NCBI GenBank assembly: GCA_021234155.1
Contig: JAJEKV010000020.1
Span: 2,775,275 to 2,839,274, forward strand
Source: Isoetes taiwanensis
Taxonomy: Eukaryota; Streptophyta; Lycopodiopsida; Isoetales; Isoetaceae
Direction of reading: 5' to 3'
Length of the DNA stretch: 64,000 nt
Shown here: in pieces, positions 44,950 to 56,480 of the stretch
Layout: each line of letters begins with the position of its first letter
Numbering within the stretch: position 1 is the first letter of the stretch
Translations under genes and position numbers: made by a program
Notes under the pieces: model-generated
What the model saw: only the letters and a program-made list of their open reading frames with translations
Database searches by the model: none
Told to the model about the DNA's origin: nothing

Positions 44950-46571
44950 TGCTGAAAGTGATTTTTGTTGTTTGGAGTCTATACTATACTTGTTTTCTTT
45001 GCAAAGGGAATTTTTTCCGGAGAGTGCTTGGAACCAAAGCCCTCCACCCTCCAATTAATGCTGGCCATATTGCTTTAATTCCCAAGGTGGAACATCGTGA
45101 GAGTTTTGGGGATTGGAGACCAATCTCCCTTACCAACACATCCTACAAGATCCTGGCAAAGATCCTGGCAAACAGGATGAAAAGTATTTTGTTGAAGACC
45201 ATCAACCCATGTCAATCTGCTTTTCTTCCTGGGAGAAGCATTCTTGACAATTACATAGGTGCATCAGAAGGTTTACATTGGAACAAGCTCTCTGGTCAGA
45301 AATGTATGCTTCTGAAGCTTGACTTCAAAAGGGCATATGATACAATCAACTGGAACTTTCTACACAAAGCCATGATTCACTTGGGTTTCTCTGAAGCAGT
45401 TTGCTCAGTCTAATTAATGGAAGCCCCTCCAAACTTTTCAAGTGTCAAAGAGGGGTAAGACAGGGATGTCCATTGGCTCCCTATCTTTTCCTGATGGTAG
45501 CAGAAACTGTCACAAGACTAGTGACTCAATTGCATATCAAAAAACAGATTAATTGCCTCCAGCTGCCTCATTGTAGCTCCCACCAGGAAGAATCCTTTCT
45601 TATGATGCAATATGCTGACGACACTTTTGTTTTCCTTAAAGATGGGGATGCAAGTTTAGCCAACTTCCTGGAGGCCATGGACAAATTTGGCAAAGTCTCA
45701 GGTATGGAATTAAATAAATCAAAATGTGCCATCATTCTGGACTCTGCACAAACAGTTCTGTCCAACATCAAAGTCATGGGATCGAATCAGGCCACCAAAA
45801 TCTTGGGAATCCCCTTGGCTCTCAATAATATTGTTAAAGGTCTTTGGGAGCCCATTGTAAACAGAATCAAAAAGAAATTACAGGCTTACCCTTCATTACT
45901 GTCCTTGGCAGGCCGAGTAGAAATAGCAAACTCTGTTATTGCTAGTACCCATGTCTACTTTTCATCTGCAATTGTGGCAGATAAGCAGCTAGAAGGAGAT
46001 TCCTATGGCAGGAGAGCCACAGGGTAGCATGGAAGGATCTGATAAAGCCTAAGAAGTTAGGTGGTCTTGGCTGCAAATCCCTCTTTGTTCAAGCTCAAGC
46101 CTTGGCTGCCAAACTGATTTGGAGGGCTATCTACAGTGACAGTCCTTCTCCTGCTATCAAGTTAATCAGATACTGGGTGGAGGTCTCTAGACCAGTTGGT
46201 AGTCTAACTCTCACTCATCTCCTGCCAGACTCAGCCTTCTTTCAGCTAAACCCAGGTCCAGGAACATCACAAATGCTAAGAAGAACACTGGAGGCATGGA
46301 ACCAAGCATCTCTCTGCTTTAGACCTCCAATCTTGGATGCAAGATGTAGCAAAACTAACTTTTTCTGGCATCCCAAACTGGCTCCTGAAGGAATTGGTTG
46401 TCTCGCCCTTAATCATCCACAAAAATACAGACAATGGAAAGAGGTTGGCTTATGTAAATATGAAGATTTGTTGCAGGAGGATGGTTCCTGGCTATCATGG
46501 GAACAAGTCAGGAACAGGACCAAAGGCACAAATTTAGATAAGGAGATCTTTACAACAGTTATGGAATACAA
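44950..46571 (+). mobile_element. LINE reverse-transcriptase segment, copy A of tandem pair
   Basis: Encodes the RT core of a plant LINE: NAGHIALIPKVEH, FGDWRPISLTNTSYKILAKI, CQSAFLPGRSILDN, LKLDFKRAYDTINW, RQGCPLAPYLF and the catalytic QYADDTFVF near 45,610. A net 37-nt loss near 45,390 and a loss of about 22 nt near 45,985 break the frame compared with copy B. No endonuclease precedes it, so the element is 5'-truncated. The segment breaks off within ORF2 after TTTACAACAGTTATGGA and joins directly to the start of copy B. Confidence 0.93.
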
Positions 46572-46637
46572 GGGGCTTGGAGAGCCAAAGCCCTCCACCC
46601 TGCAATTAATGCTGGCCATATTGCTTTAATTCCCAAG

Positions 46638-48881
46638 GTGGAACATCCTGAGAGTTTTGGGGATTGGAGACCAATCTCCCTTACCAACACATCCTACAAG
46701 ATCCTGGCAAAGATCCTGGCAAACAGGATGAAAAGTATTTTGTTGAAGACCATCAACCCATGTCAATCTGCTTTTCTTCCTGGGAGAAGCATTCTTGACA
46801 ATTACATAGGTGCATCAGAAGGTTTACATTGGAACAAGCTCTCTGGTCAGAAATGTATGCTTCTGAAGCTTGACTTCAAAAGGGCATATGATACAATCAA
46901 CTGGAACTTTCTACACAAAGCCATGATTCACTTGGGTTTCTCTGAAGCAGTTTATCAAAGGGTGCTCAGCCTCAACCACACAGCTTCCTCTGCCCTTCTA
47001 ATTAATGGGAGCCCCTCCAAACTTTTCAAGTGTCAAAGAGGGGTAAGATAGGGATGTCCATTGGCTCCCTATCTTTTCCTGATGGTAGCAGAAACTGTCA
47101 CAAGACTAGTGACTCAATTGCATATCAAAAAACAGATTAATTGCCTCCAGCTGCCTCATTGTAGCTCCCACCAGGAAGAATCCTTTCTTATGATGCAATA
47201 TGCTGACGACACTTTTGTTTTCCTTAAAGATGGGGATGCAAGTCTAGCCAACTTCCTGGAGGCCATGGACAAATTTGGCAAAGTCTCAGGTATGGAATTA
47301 AATAAATCAAAATGTGCCATCATTCTGGACTCTGCACAAACAGTTCTGTCCAACATCAAAGTCATGGGATCGAATCAGGCCACCAAAATCTTGGGAATCC
47401 CCTTGGCTCTCAATAATACTGTTAAAGGTCTTTGGGAGCCCATTGTAAACAGAATCAAAAAGAAATTACAGGCTTACCCTTCATTACTGTCCTTGGCAGG
47501 CCGAGTAGAAATAGCAAACTCTGTTATTGCTAGTACCCATGTCTACTTTTCATCTGCAATTGTGGCAGATAAACACTCTTATAATCAGGTGGAGGCAGCT
47601 ATAAGGAGATTCCTATGGCAGGGGAGCCACAGGGTAGCATGGAAGGATCTGATAAAGCCTAAGAAGTTAGGTGGTCTTGGCTGCAAATCCCTTTTTGTTC
47701 AAGCTCAAGCCTTGGCTGCCAAACTGATTTGGGGGGCTATCTACAGTGACAGTCCTTCTCCTGCTATCAAGTTAATCAGATACTGGGTGGAGGTCTCTAG
47801 ACCAGTTGGTAGTCTAACTCTCACTCATCTCCTGCCAGACTCAGCCTTCTTTCAGCTAAACCCAGGTCCAGGAACATCACAAATGCTAAGAAGAACACTG
47901 GAGGCATGGAACCAAGCATCTCTCTGCTTTAGACCTCCAATCTTGGATGCAAGATGTAGCAAAATTAACTTTTTCTGGCATCCCAAACTGGCTCCTGAAG
48001 GAATTGGTTGTCTCGCCCTTAAACATCCACAAAAATACAGACAATGGAAAGAGGCTGGCTTATGTAAATATGAAGATTTGTTGCAGGAGGATGGTTCATG
48101 GCTATCATGGGAACAAGTCAGGAACAGGACCAAAGGCACAAATTTAGATAAGGAGATCTTTACAACAGTTATGGAGTCTATTTCTAATCACTTGAATTCA
48201 GAGCTAGCAATGGGCACCAATCAGTGGACACTCAACAAGAAGGAAACTTACATAGTCAGGGAAATCTACCAGGCCTTATTGCCAAATGCTCAATCAAAAG
48301 GTAATAGGCTTTGGAGATGCAGTGAAAGAAAATATAAAAGGATCTGTGCTAAAAGCTGGAAGACATATGGAGCTGCCAAGATGATGATGTTCAGATGGCT
48401 TGTCATCCAACAATCTCTGCACACCAATGCTTCAAGGGCCAAATATGACAATCAAGCCTCAAAATTATGCCCTTTAGGTTGTGGAAGGGAAGAAACTTCT
48501 AATCATGTATTCCTTTGCCCAAAAATTGAGGAATTTTGGACCTGGACAACTCAGCTCAATTTTGGCTTCCCCACAAATATTCTGAAATTTCTAGATGGGA
48601 AGACAAGATTAATAAATTCCATTCGAACTTTATGCTGCTGGATAGTATGGAAACATAGGAACTTGGTTGCCATTCAGCATAAAACAATCAGCATCATTTG
48701 GTTAAAAAAAACCTTTCTGGTTGCCCTGCAAGATATGGCTATGGCACACAGATTGCTCAGGGGGGACAACTATGACAAAGATTGGGATCAAATTGGCAGA
48801 TTCCAAGGACTTTTTAATTTCTGTGTGCTTAATCTAACTGATTTTCATGGTGTGCTCCACAGATCAACAGAAGAGGCTTGA
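46638..48881 (+). pseudogene. LINE ORF2 (RT and zf-RVT) with one nonsense codon
   Basis: One frame runs from 46,638 to 48,881 except for TAG at 47,049-47,051, where copy A has CAG (RQGCP in A). Domains: RT fingers and palm (LDFKRAYDTINW; QYADDTFVF near 47,197), thumb (KILGIPLALNN, LSLAGRVEIANSVI), then a Cys/His knuckle (CPLGCGREETSNHVFLCP near 48,470) typical of zf-RVT. The single C-to-T change destroys the ORF. No product expected. Confidence 0.85.
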
Positions 48882-49230
48882 TAGAGTTGGAGCACCTTCT
48901 CGTTGGGAGGACAACTTTGATGATGAACCCATAAGGAGAATCAATGAAATGGAGCTAGAACAGCACCTGATTCTTCTAAAACAGGAAGTCATTCACTCCT
49001 CTGCTATCAAGAAGATTCTGGACAAACCAGAGGTGTGGAGATTCAACAATTTAAAACCCTTCTTTGTCTCTCTATACCATTCGTGGCAACAAAAGAGAGA
49101 GGCTCGGGTCCTGATGCTGCTTGACTTCACCAGCTTCAGTACAACACAATTGGATGAGATGCTAAATATCTTCGGAACCACAGCAGTCGCGGATCTTACT
49201 TTACAGGATCTTCTAAATGTGGTTAATTAG
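48847..49230 (+). CDS. Small ORF overlapping the LINE ORF2 end
   Basis: 127 residues in the next frame, overlapping ORF2 by 35 bp. It begins MVCSTDQQKRLDRVGAP, is acidic and Leu-rich (MELEQHLILLKQEV; LLDFTSFSTTQLDEML) and ends before the 3' UTR. It is unlike LINE domains I know. It may be the true ORF2 C-terminus after a frameshift, or a separate LINE ORF. Confidence 0.35.
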   Translation: MVCSTDQQKRLDRVGAPSRWEDNFDDEPIRRINEMELEQHLILLKQEVIHSSAIKKILDKPEVWRFNNLKPFFVSLYHSWQQKREARVLMLLDFTSFSTTQLDEMLNIFGTTAVADLTLQDLLNVVN

Positions 49231-49410
49231 ATTCTCAGTGTGTACTAAATTGTCTGCTATTTTCGATCTGAGGATCTTTACGTCTCAATTTTGTACCCCA
49301 TTATGAGGAGTATAGAGACACTTTTTGTCACTCTATGTGACCACTTCATCAGAAGTGAATTTTTTGATATGTACTTATTCTAAATGAATAGGAAAAACAA
49401 CCTTGCCATC

Positions 49411-49437
<27 letters not shown>

Positions 49438-49441
<4 letters not shown>

Positions 49442-50306
49442 TTTTTTAACAAAATGGTATATTCTAAGGGGAATATTAGTAGAAACAAGGGATTTTTGAA
49501 AAAAAAAAGGGTATATTCTTATATAAGTAGCTAAGGGGGACGATTGGTAGAAATATGGCGGAAATTAATAGAAAGAGGGGACTGCAAATACACATTGGGT
49601 ATTTCCAAGAAATGGGGATTAGATTTTCAAGAAAAAAGGACTGGTTAAAAAAAGAGAATTGCCAGAGGAATTATCAAGAAAACATAGGATTACAATAAAT
49701 ACCAGGGTATATTCAAGCAAAAGAGTAGTTTCAAGAAAAAGGGTATTTCAATGAAAAGTAAATAGATGGTTGTATACTAGTTAAATATTCGCTCAAGTCA
49801 ATTTTCATATTTTAAAATACTATCTATTTTCACAATAATAAATGGTTATATTATATGTTACTCGTATATTATTTAACATATGTCATTTGCCATGGGAAAT
49901 AAATAGCCATGTTCACATCACAAAATATCCTAGCATTTCTTCTACCACATAAACATATACATTACAATATAGTAATTGGGTCGTCATTTTTTGTTGTGTA
50001 TTAATATAATCATGCCGCGTGGCATTTCCCTCCATTGCATAATGGTATTTGGGTCTACCATTCTGCATCTCCGATTCCCAACCAGTTAATCTTATCTTTT
50101 AAAATGGGATTGTATTGGATTTTGTGTCGGGAATGCCACAAGTAACGTTGCATGCGGTGTTCCCTTTCCCCTTTGCAGGACCTTTATTTTTTCCTTGTGC
50201 ATTGGTCTTCCTCTCATATTCGTAGTTCAAATCATTTTGGCTAACTGCGCTCACCGCGGAATTGCCTATGGCCTTTGCATCTCAGACTTTCTTTGGGCAC
50301 ACGTTT
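49438..50306. other. Unassigned AT-rich DNA
   Basis: A-rich with repeated AAAAAAGGGTATATTC-like phrases up to about 49,760. No gene recognised. Confidence 0.4.
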
Positions 50307-51125
50307 ACATGTAACAAAGTTTAAAATGAAACGCACTAATTTGCTATAAACGCACTTTAAAAGGAATCTTTGAAAGATTCCCTAAAATCCCCCCAAAAAG
50401 GTCCCTTTTCGTGGTATATTTGTGACAAGTGTGACAATTTGAAAATTTTAGGCATTATTTTTGAGGGGACTTAGCTTTCATTCAAAATTGTTTGATATCC
50501 CTTTTTGGCCCCCTAGTTTGGTTTGAGAAATAGTAATATTTTCAAAAACTAAACAAAATAGACATTGAAAAAAACAGCAAGCACACTAAAGTGCCAAAAA
50601 GGTATTTTATTCAAAGTTTTCAAAATCAATACAAAACTATGAACAAAACTATAAAAAATGCAACACATTTTGAGAACTCTTGCGGTATAAATCTATACGG
50701 AGAAACGGTATAAATATATACCGAATTGCATATATATACAAGAAAATTAATGCGTCCTACGGCACATTGTTCCACTTTTAGCATGTTCTTACGGTGCAAG
50801 GCCCTGTCGTGCTCTAGGTAACCAACGATTCTACTGAGATTCTCTTGTGATTCCTCTATATTCTTCAACATTCTATGTACTACATTTAGCATTCATGAAG
50901 ATTCTCCTAGATTCTCTTAGAATTTTCTATTTTGATTGAGGTGCTTACCCATGAGAATTTAGAACCTTGCAAAATAATCTATTTTGGATCTGTGCAACAT
51001 TTCTAAAACACTTTCTATTTTTAGACTGAGGCGCTTACCCTGAGCATCTAGAACATTTTTTTTTTCAAGATTTATGTTGTACACCTTTAATATGAAATAT
51101 TTTAGAAAAAAAAAATGAAATCTTG

Positions 51126-51160
<35 letters not shown>

Positions 51161-51378
51161 AATATTTTAGAACATTCTATTGTGGCTCTTTGCAAAATCT
51201 TAAGAAAACTCTAAGATTTCATCAAGATTTTCTTAAATTCCCTTAGATATTATGAAGATTCCCTTAGATTTAACTAGATTTTAAGAGATTCCCTTAGACT
51301 TGTAAATATCTTCCTAGATTCTCTTACAATTTATGATATTTCCTTAGATTCCCTTTAATTCTCCTGGATTCCCGTACA

Positions 51379-51655
51379 TTCTAGAAATTTCTAGAACATT
51401 CTAGAACTTTCTGGAACATTCTGAAACTTTCAAAACATCCTAGAACTTTCTGGAAAGTATTTTCTTATTTCCTTACATTCCCGGAGATTCCCCTACATTC
51501 TAGAACTTATTAGAATAATTTGCGACTTTCTGGAAGGATTCTCTTAGATTCCCCCTAGATTCTCTTATATTCCAAAACATTTTAGAATTCTGGAACTTTC
51601 TAGAACATTCTAGAAGATTTTAGAACTTTCTGAACATTCTTGAACTTTCTAGAAT
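51379..51655. repeat. Heat-shock-element-like minisatellite
   Basis: Runs of alternating TTC and GAA at 5-bp spacing: TTCTAGAAATTTCTAGAACA at 51,379 continues in phase through TTCTAGAACTTTCTGGAACA. A second run at about 51,590-51,655 contains TTCTGGAACTTTCTAGAACA and TTCTAGAA. This is the nGAAnnTTCn pattern bound by heat shock factors, with at least eight consecutive units. Flanks (50,880-51,560) carry looser GATTCTCTTAGATTCCC repeats. Confidence 0.75.
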
Positions 51656-51721
51656 ATTATATTGTAGTTTATCTTAAACATTACCCTTAAGTGTAAATGA
51701 AACATAAATTATTCGTAGAAT

Positions 51722-51790
51722 TAATGCTTGGTCTAGTGGTTAGAATGGGGGCTAGGAGGTTAATGACCAGAGTTCAAATCCCATTTAAAA
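51722..51790 (+). repeat. tRNA-derived SINE-like head
   Basis: TTGGTCTAGTGGTTAGAATG fits a Pol III A box and AGAGTTCAAATCCCA a B box, 36 bp apart as in tRNAs. Acceptor-like AATGCTTGG has no proper 3' partner and no clean anticodon arm is seen, so this is a tRNA-derived SINE head or relic rather than a working tRNA gene. Confidence 0.55.
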
Positions 51791-51834
51791 GCATTTCCTT
51801 AAAATTTGTTGAAAATACCAAGGCCCGAGCATGC

Positions 51835-52075
51835 AATGTGAGCCATAGGATCTTGGACCAAGGATTATGATCAATCTGGACCGTAGGATCATGTAGGATA
51901 TATCTAAAGCAACGTGAGCCGTAAGATCTCGGACCGGCGGTCAGGATCAGATCAACCTGGACCGTAGGATCGCGTCTATACGGATTATATATAAACTCCC
52001 AAGCCATCTGGGTCGTAGGATACGTCCCAAAGCCACGTGAGCCGACGGATCTCTAATGGACGGTCGGATAAGCGC
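51835..52075. repeat. GAGCCGTAGGATC repeat cluster
   Basis: Repeated variants of GTGAGCC(A/G)TA(G/A)GATCT.GGACC and CTGGACCGTAGGATC, ending near ATATATAAACTCCC. Such GAGCCG..GGATCT..GACGGTC clusters are often seen in plant promoter-proximal repeats. The run sits about 270 bp upstream of the 112-codon ORF. Confidence 0.55.
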
Positions 52076-52345
52076 GACAAACATAAGAATATATATAAGT
52101 TAGATAAGACTTTTATATATATATATGTGTATATATATGCAGTCCAGAGGCAAAATATATATCGTGTAAAATCTTTTGGGGTCTTTCTTGCTCGCCAAAG
52201 GGTTTGGCAACTGAAAACTACTAAAGTAACACACATAAGGGATAATTTTACACACTTTTCTTGGTTTTTTAGTCTAAAAAGTTCTAAAACGGTTCTAAAT
52301 TTTCTGAGCTTGTAATGCAATGTTAGAACATAAAGTAGTCGAATC

Positions 52346-52684
52346 ATGTTGTTATTTCTACTTTTTTTTCTCTATATACATGCGAACTTCACTTCAGGTA
52401 GCTCAAAAATTGCAACTAAAGGCAAAGAACTCCAAAATGTTATGGTGACACAGGTGTTTGACGAAAAGGAAACTACATGGTTTATCCAGAGGGGTGCGAG
52501 GAGTAGAAACCCCTCAGAAGTTTACCTATTTATTTGCAAATATATAGGAAAGGGTAAGGCAGACGAATACTTCACTGCCAGAGAAATGTGCATGGTGCCC
52601 ACTGCTACAGATGACGTAATTGTGATGAATATGCTCAACATTACTAAAGAGATTGACTATCTTCTGAGCATCACCATGTTGTAG
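52346..52684 (+). CDS. Hypothetical small secreted protein
   Basis: 112 residues. Starts MLLFLLFFLYIHANFTSGSS, a good signal-peptide-like segment. The mature part (VFDEKETTWFIQRGARSRNP; FICKYIGKGKADEYFTAREM) is charged with two Cys. No family recognised. TATA-like ATATATAAG lies at 52,090 and the heat-shock-like array about 0.7 kb upstream. It is inside the 3.0 kb TIR element, so it could be element cargo or a chance ORF. Confidence 0.3.
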   Translation: MLLFLLFFLYIHANFTSGSSKIATKGKELQNVMVTQVFDEKETTWFIQRGARSRNPSEVYLFICKYIGKGKADEYFTAREMCMVPTATDDVIVMNMLNITKEIDYLLSITML

Positions 52685-53296
52685 AAAGACATGTGCATTC
52701 AAAAATACATCTCCGAGAATAAAAAAGGAGGGCATGTAATCACAGGGCTTCATTACTTCAACTTTTGTATCCTCGGTATAAATTTATACTGCATCATCAA
52801 CTAAAACTTCAGCTTAGCTACAAGATATCGTGGATGTATTGACATTTATAATACTATGTGATGCAAAAACAATGGTTTGTCATTCAAGAAGTTTGTTCAA
52901 CTGCCTCCCAATGTGTTTTAAGGTCCATTAGAATGTTTAGCAAAAATGGTTGTGAAATAACAAATTTCTTGTCTTCTAAAACAGCTAATATAAAAGTTTT
53001 CAGGGACAAGGTACAAAAGCATCTAATTTCTTCATACGAATTTGCCCCATAGTAAATCTTTGAATTTCATTGTAGTTCTTTCCCCCTCTAAAATGGGATT
53101 TTTTTGTTTTGTGTTTTTCCTTAATACTAAGTCTTCTTAAAATGTCTGTTTTCACGAGCAATTTTATAAATCTTTGGACTAATGGTAATAAAAGGGCCCT
53201 TTTTTGAGGGATTCTAGAATTTTATAAATTTTCAAAAGGAATCTTTCAAACGCACTTCTTAAATAAGTGCGTTTCATTTTAAACCTTGTTATGTGT

Positions 53297-53940
53297 CATT
53301 TTTTTAGCATTTTAAGGCATTCATCTACGACCCTTTACATTTGATATTTGAGGTAGACAGTAGATAAAAAAGATTCACTTCCTTGTTTTGGATTGCAAGA
53401 ATTTAAATCTTCATCCAGCTATGGCGATGGGCTGATAAGCCAGCTATGGCATGTATTTTCTTTGTTTATTTTCTTGATAACCATCTCACACTTCTATTTG
53501 TCTTTGCACAATCAACCATCTCACCCTTCTATTTGTCTTTGCACAATCTAAGTGTTAAACATGCATGAAAAACAAACATTATAAAAGCTACTGGAATAAT
53601 AATAAAGAAAGCTTTCTATTATGGTTTCCTTAAATTTTTGGTAGAGTTGCATGTTCTACTTTGTATATTCAAATTTGTATTGGTTTATATGCTGGTGGTC
53701 TTTGTATCATACATAGAGTTCCATCTTTTCTTTAGTTTGGGCAACAAGGTTTATAGCAATGCTACTTTTGGTGAAACACGCTGGCTCATTCAGGTTGGTT
53801 ACATCTTTGTAAATTGCGCTCTAAATTTTCTCTTTTCCTTTCCCAAATTACACTTCAACACATCTCATTACAGGCACATCTCATTACAAGAGTTCAAGTT
53901 TTTATTTTGGAGTTAAACATAAAATAAGAAGGTAAGAAAA
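53297..53940. other. Unassigned DNA
   Basis: A direct repeat around CAACCATCTCAC(A/C)CTTCTATTTG (53,477 and 53,513). The 92-codon ORF at 53,638 has hydrophobic stretches but no family signature. Confidence 0.35.
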
Positions 53941-53942
53941 TT

Positions 53943-55335
53943 GAGAATAGAATAGAATAGAATAGAATAGTTTTTTTATCGTCCACTGAGACCAATCGGC
54001 CTATGGGACCCAGAAGGAGCGCAGCAAACTTATTACTGTCCGGGTTAAAAAACCCCCGCCCCGAAGGGTTTTCGAGGGAAAAACCGTGGCAGTAATAAGA
54101 ATGCTGTCAAACTGTACAAGTATACATCATCATGAAATAAATGTGTATGTACATGTCAAGTGTGTGCCCGAAGACATAGCTGATCTCGCATGTCCATGAC
54201 CTCCTGAAGGTATGATCCTAGCATCCGTACGGATGCCGTGCTCAATGTCACATGTAGCGGCCGGCGGGCCGACCAACTCGGCATAGCGGCGTCCGGATTT
54301 GATCATATCTTTGGGCAACTTTGAAGGGTATGAGATTCATCCTCAATGACTCCCATTTGGCGGCATTGACAGAGAGCCTGCCCCGACGTGGCTCACCAAT
54401 CCATCTGCTGTCTCAATTCAAGATGATGTGCCCCCGTCGCGAATGGAGGCAATGAGTCTCAAGCTTTTCATGGGCAAGTGGGTGCGCAGGTAGCATTGTG
54501 GGCCTCGTTCCAATGTGGGATTTATGTGGCGCCGGTAGTGTCTCTTTGACTGTTCAAGGGCCGGCATCCCAAAGCTTTCTCGATGAAGCAAGCGTCAAGA
54601 TATTGCCTCAAGCTATGGCGATCTGCCTCTGTTTGCACATGTATGCACCTGTGCTCCTCGCACATTCCATCTAGCCATCCATTGAGCTCTCTTTTCCCTC
54701 CAAAGGGCCTTGAGGCGTTGTGGCCCCATTGCCATGATATAAGCTAGTTTTGGGAGACGAGCATCGCCCATGTTGACCACCTTTCTGAAAATAGACAATG
54801 TGGCGATCAAGGGCAGCCCTCAAGAGGCAAGAATCTTGTTTCCTCGCAGAATTTGATATGGGACCTGTGGACTTCACCCCTAGTGCTCGTACCAAGAAGG
54901 CTTTCTTTTTGCTCCAAGTCATTCCAAGTAGCGAGGGATACTACTGGGCCCCATACTTCCACCCCGTATAAAAGACAGGCTCCACTAAGACTTTGAACAG
55001 GTGTGACTGATGGGTCCAATCATACAACTCCGCTCTATGACTATTGTCTTGCATTGCATACAGTGCTTTCCAGCCCGCCGTAACTCGTAGCCGTATGGAT
55101 GTGTCCCAGTGCATAGTAGACGGAAACTCCACTCCCAAATATTTGTATGTGGATGCTACTTCCACATTCTGCCCTCGGTAACGGAAGGAGGGGATCCTCG
55201 GCTGTCGTGAAGATGATATGAAAACCACCTTAGTCTTGGCCAAGTTGACGTGCATATCAGTCGCTTGACAAAATGTGTCCAGGGCATCGAGAAGGTAGAC
55301 AAGAAGGCTTTGAGTTAATTAGATAATTTTAAATA
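53943..55335 (-). mobile_element. LINE 3' half, minus strand, with (CTATT)n tail
   Basis: Minus-strand reading gives the end of an RT: MHVNLAKTKVVFISSS, VASTYKYLGVEF and WKALYAMQ (54,941-55,255), then decayed sequence to a 3' UTR. The 3' end is marked by GAATAGAATAGAATAGAATA at 53,943, a microsatellite-type LINE tail rather than poly(A). Frame breaks occur. The 5' part, including catalytic YxDD and endonuclease, is missing. Same family as the relic at 31.9-32.5 kb. Confidence 0.8.
54029..54099 (-). other. LINE 3' UTR hairpin, copy 3
   Basis: Perfect outer stem CTTATTACTG/CAGTAATAAG around a core with CCCCCGCCCCGAAGGG and GTTTTCGAGGGAAAAACC. It lies about 85 bp from the 3' tail of the LINE. 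Confidence 0.7.
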
Positions 55336-56480
55336 TGGAAAGAAGTCATCTCGTCCAATAGAAGCTTAGGTCCATAATTATATAATCTCATATTCTGACA
55401 AGGCAAGCTACTAGAACATCTGAAGCTGCGAGAGTATTTTCGTATAGTATTGAACCTTTTAATTTATTTCTGCAAATAAAGCATGATACATGCAGAGATG
55501 GTTATCTTATTATTCTTATTTTCATGCAGAGATGGCTATCTGCTATCAAAAGTTTTGCCTTTAGAGGCTGCTATCCTTCTAAGACTAAGTATTCTAGGCC
55601 CTTTTAATTTGGAGTTTGTTTTATACTAACTTTTCTATTATGGTTACAGACTCCAAGACATGTTAGGGAAGTTTGGAGCTTTGATCGTAAGAAAATAGGA
55701 GGTTCGAATTGGAATAACAGATATTGAGGAAGTGGCATTTGAGATAAAGAATAATTTGATCTTTGCTAATGCTAGAAAGGCTACCGTTGCTTCTATGAGG
55801 AGATCTCGTAAGACTCTCAGTGTATGTGGGAAAAGGAAGAAGGCCCAAGAAATCAGCTATAGCTGTCAATTGGCTCTGCTTGCTGACATTGACCATTCCA
55901 TTCTTTGTAATAGAGGGTTGCAAAGAGGGTTTATGTTTTATGGCATATCTATCAGAGGTAGGGACGAGCTATACAAGTTGGTAGTTTTTTATTTTCAAGT
56001 TTTGGTTATTGATAGAAAAGAATGTCTAGAGTATCGTAAGACTAGAACTAGTAAGAATATTGTGGGGTACAGCTGTGCAGTGCTTTGAAGATGATGTGGT
56101 CTTGGCATAAATGTCTTATGAGGGATCCTCCTATTCCTAAAACAGATGCAGATGCTTCTCATTTTGTGTTTATGCAATGATCAATAACCCAAAGAAACCT
56201 GTAAGTTGGAACATAGGATAGCTTAGGGTGGCAGCAAGCAGTGTTTCATTTTTTTTTTATTTTTTTTTATTTATTTTTTTTGTAATTTTGAAGAGCTAAA
56301 AGAAAAAGAAGATCTTTATCACATATAATCTGGGTATAGCAACTAATCACCTCCTAAGGGATGCTGCCAAGTGACACGATGTAAAAATTGCTTAAAAAAA
56401 TAAAATAAAAATTGGCCAAAAGAGTCTCTGTTTCAACATTATGTGTGTACATAGGTAGAGCCTATGTTTTTTTTTCCTTC
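55336..56480. other. Unassigned DNA
   Basis: A 118-codon ORF (55,732-56,088, plus) has no family signature; it could be decayed LINE sequence. A T/A-rich low-complexity run lies at 56,247-56,285. Confidence 0.35.

Larger units (their letters stand above)
46572..49437 (+). mobile_element. LINE copy B, RT to poly(A) tail
   Basis: It repeats copy A from the AAAGCCCTCCACCCT block, with few substitutions over ~1.55 kb, then continues through the zf-RVT region to a 3' UTR and an A-rich tail at 49,412-49,437. Together with A it forms one truncated LINE with an internal tandem duplication. The near identity of A and B implies a recent event. Confidence 0.93.
50307..53296. mobile_element. ~3.0 kb element with ~100-bp terminal inverted repeats
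   Basis: The left end 50,307-50,410 (TAACAAAGTTTAAAATGAAA, CGCACTAATTT, AAAGGAATCTTTGAAAGATT) is matched in reverse complement by 53,192-53,296 (TAACAAGGTTTAAAATGAAA, CGCACTTATTT, TTTGAAAGATTCC). Identity is high in the outer 30 bp and looser inside. No transposase is seen. The interior holds a minisatellite, a tRNA-like sequence and a 112-codon ORF. Superfamily is uncertain; no clear target-site duplication. Confidence 0.7.
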
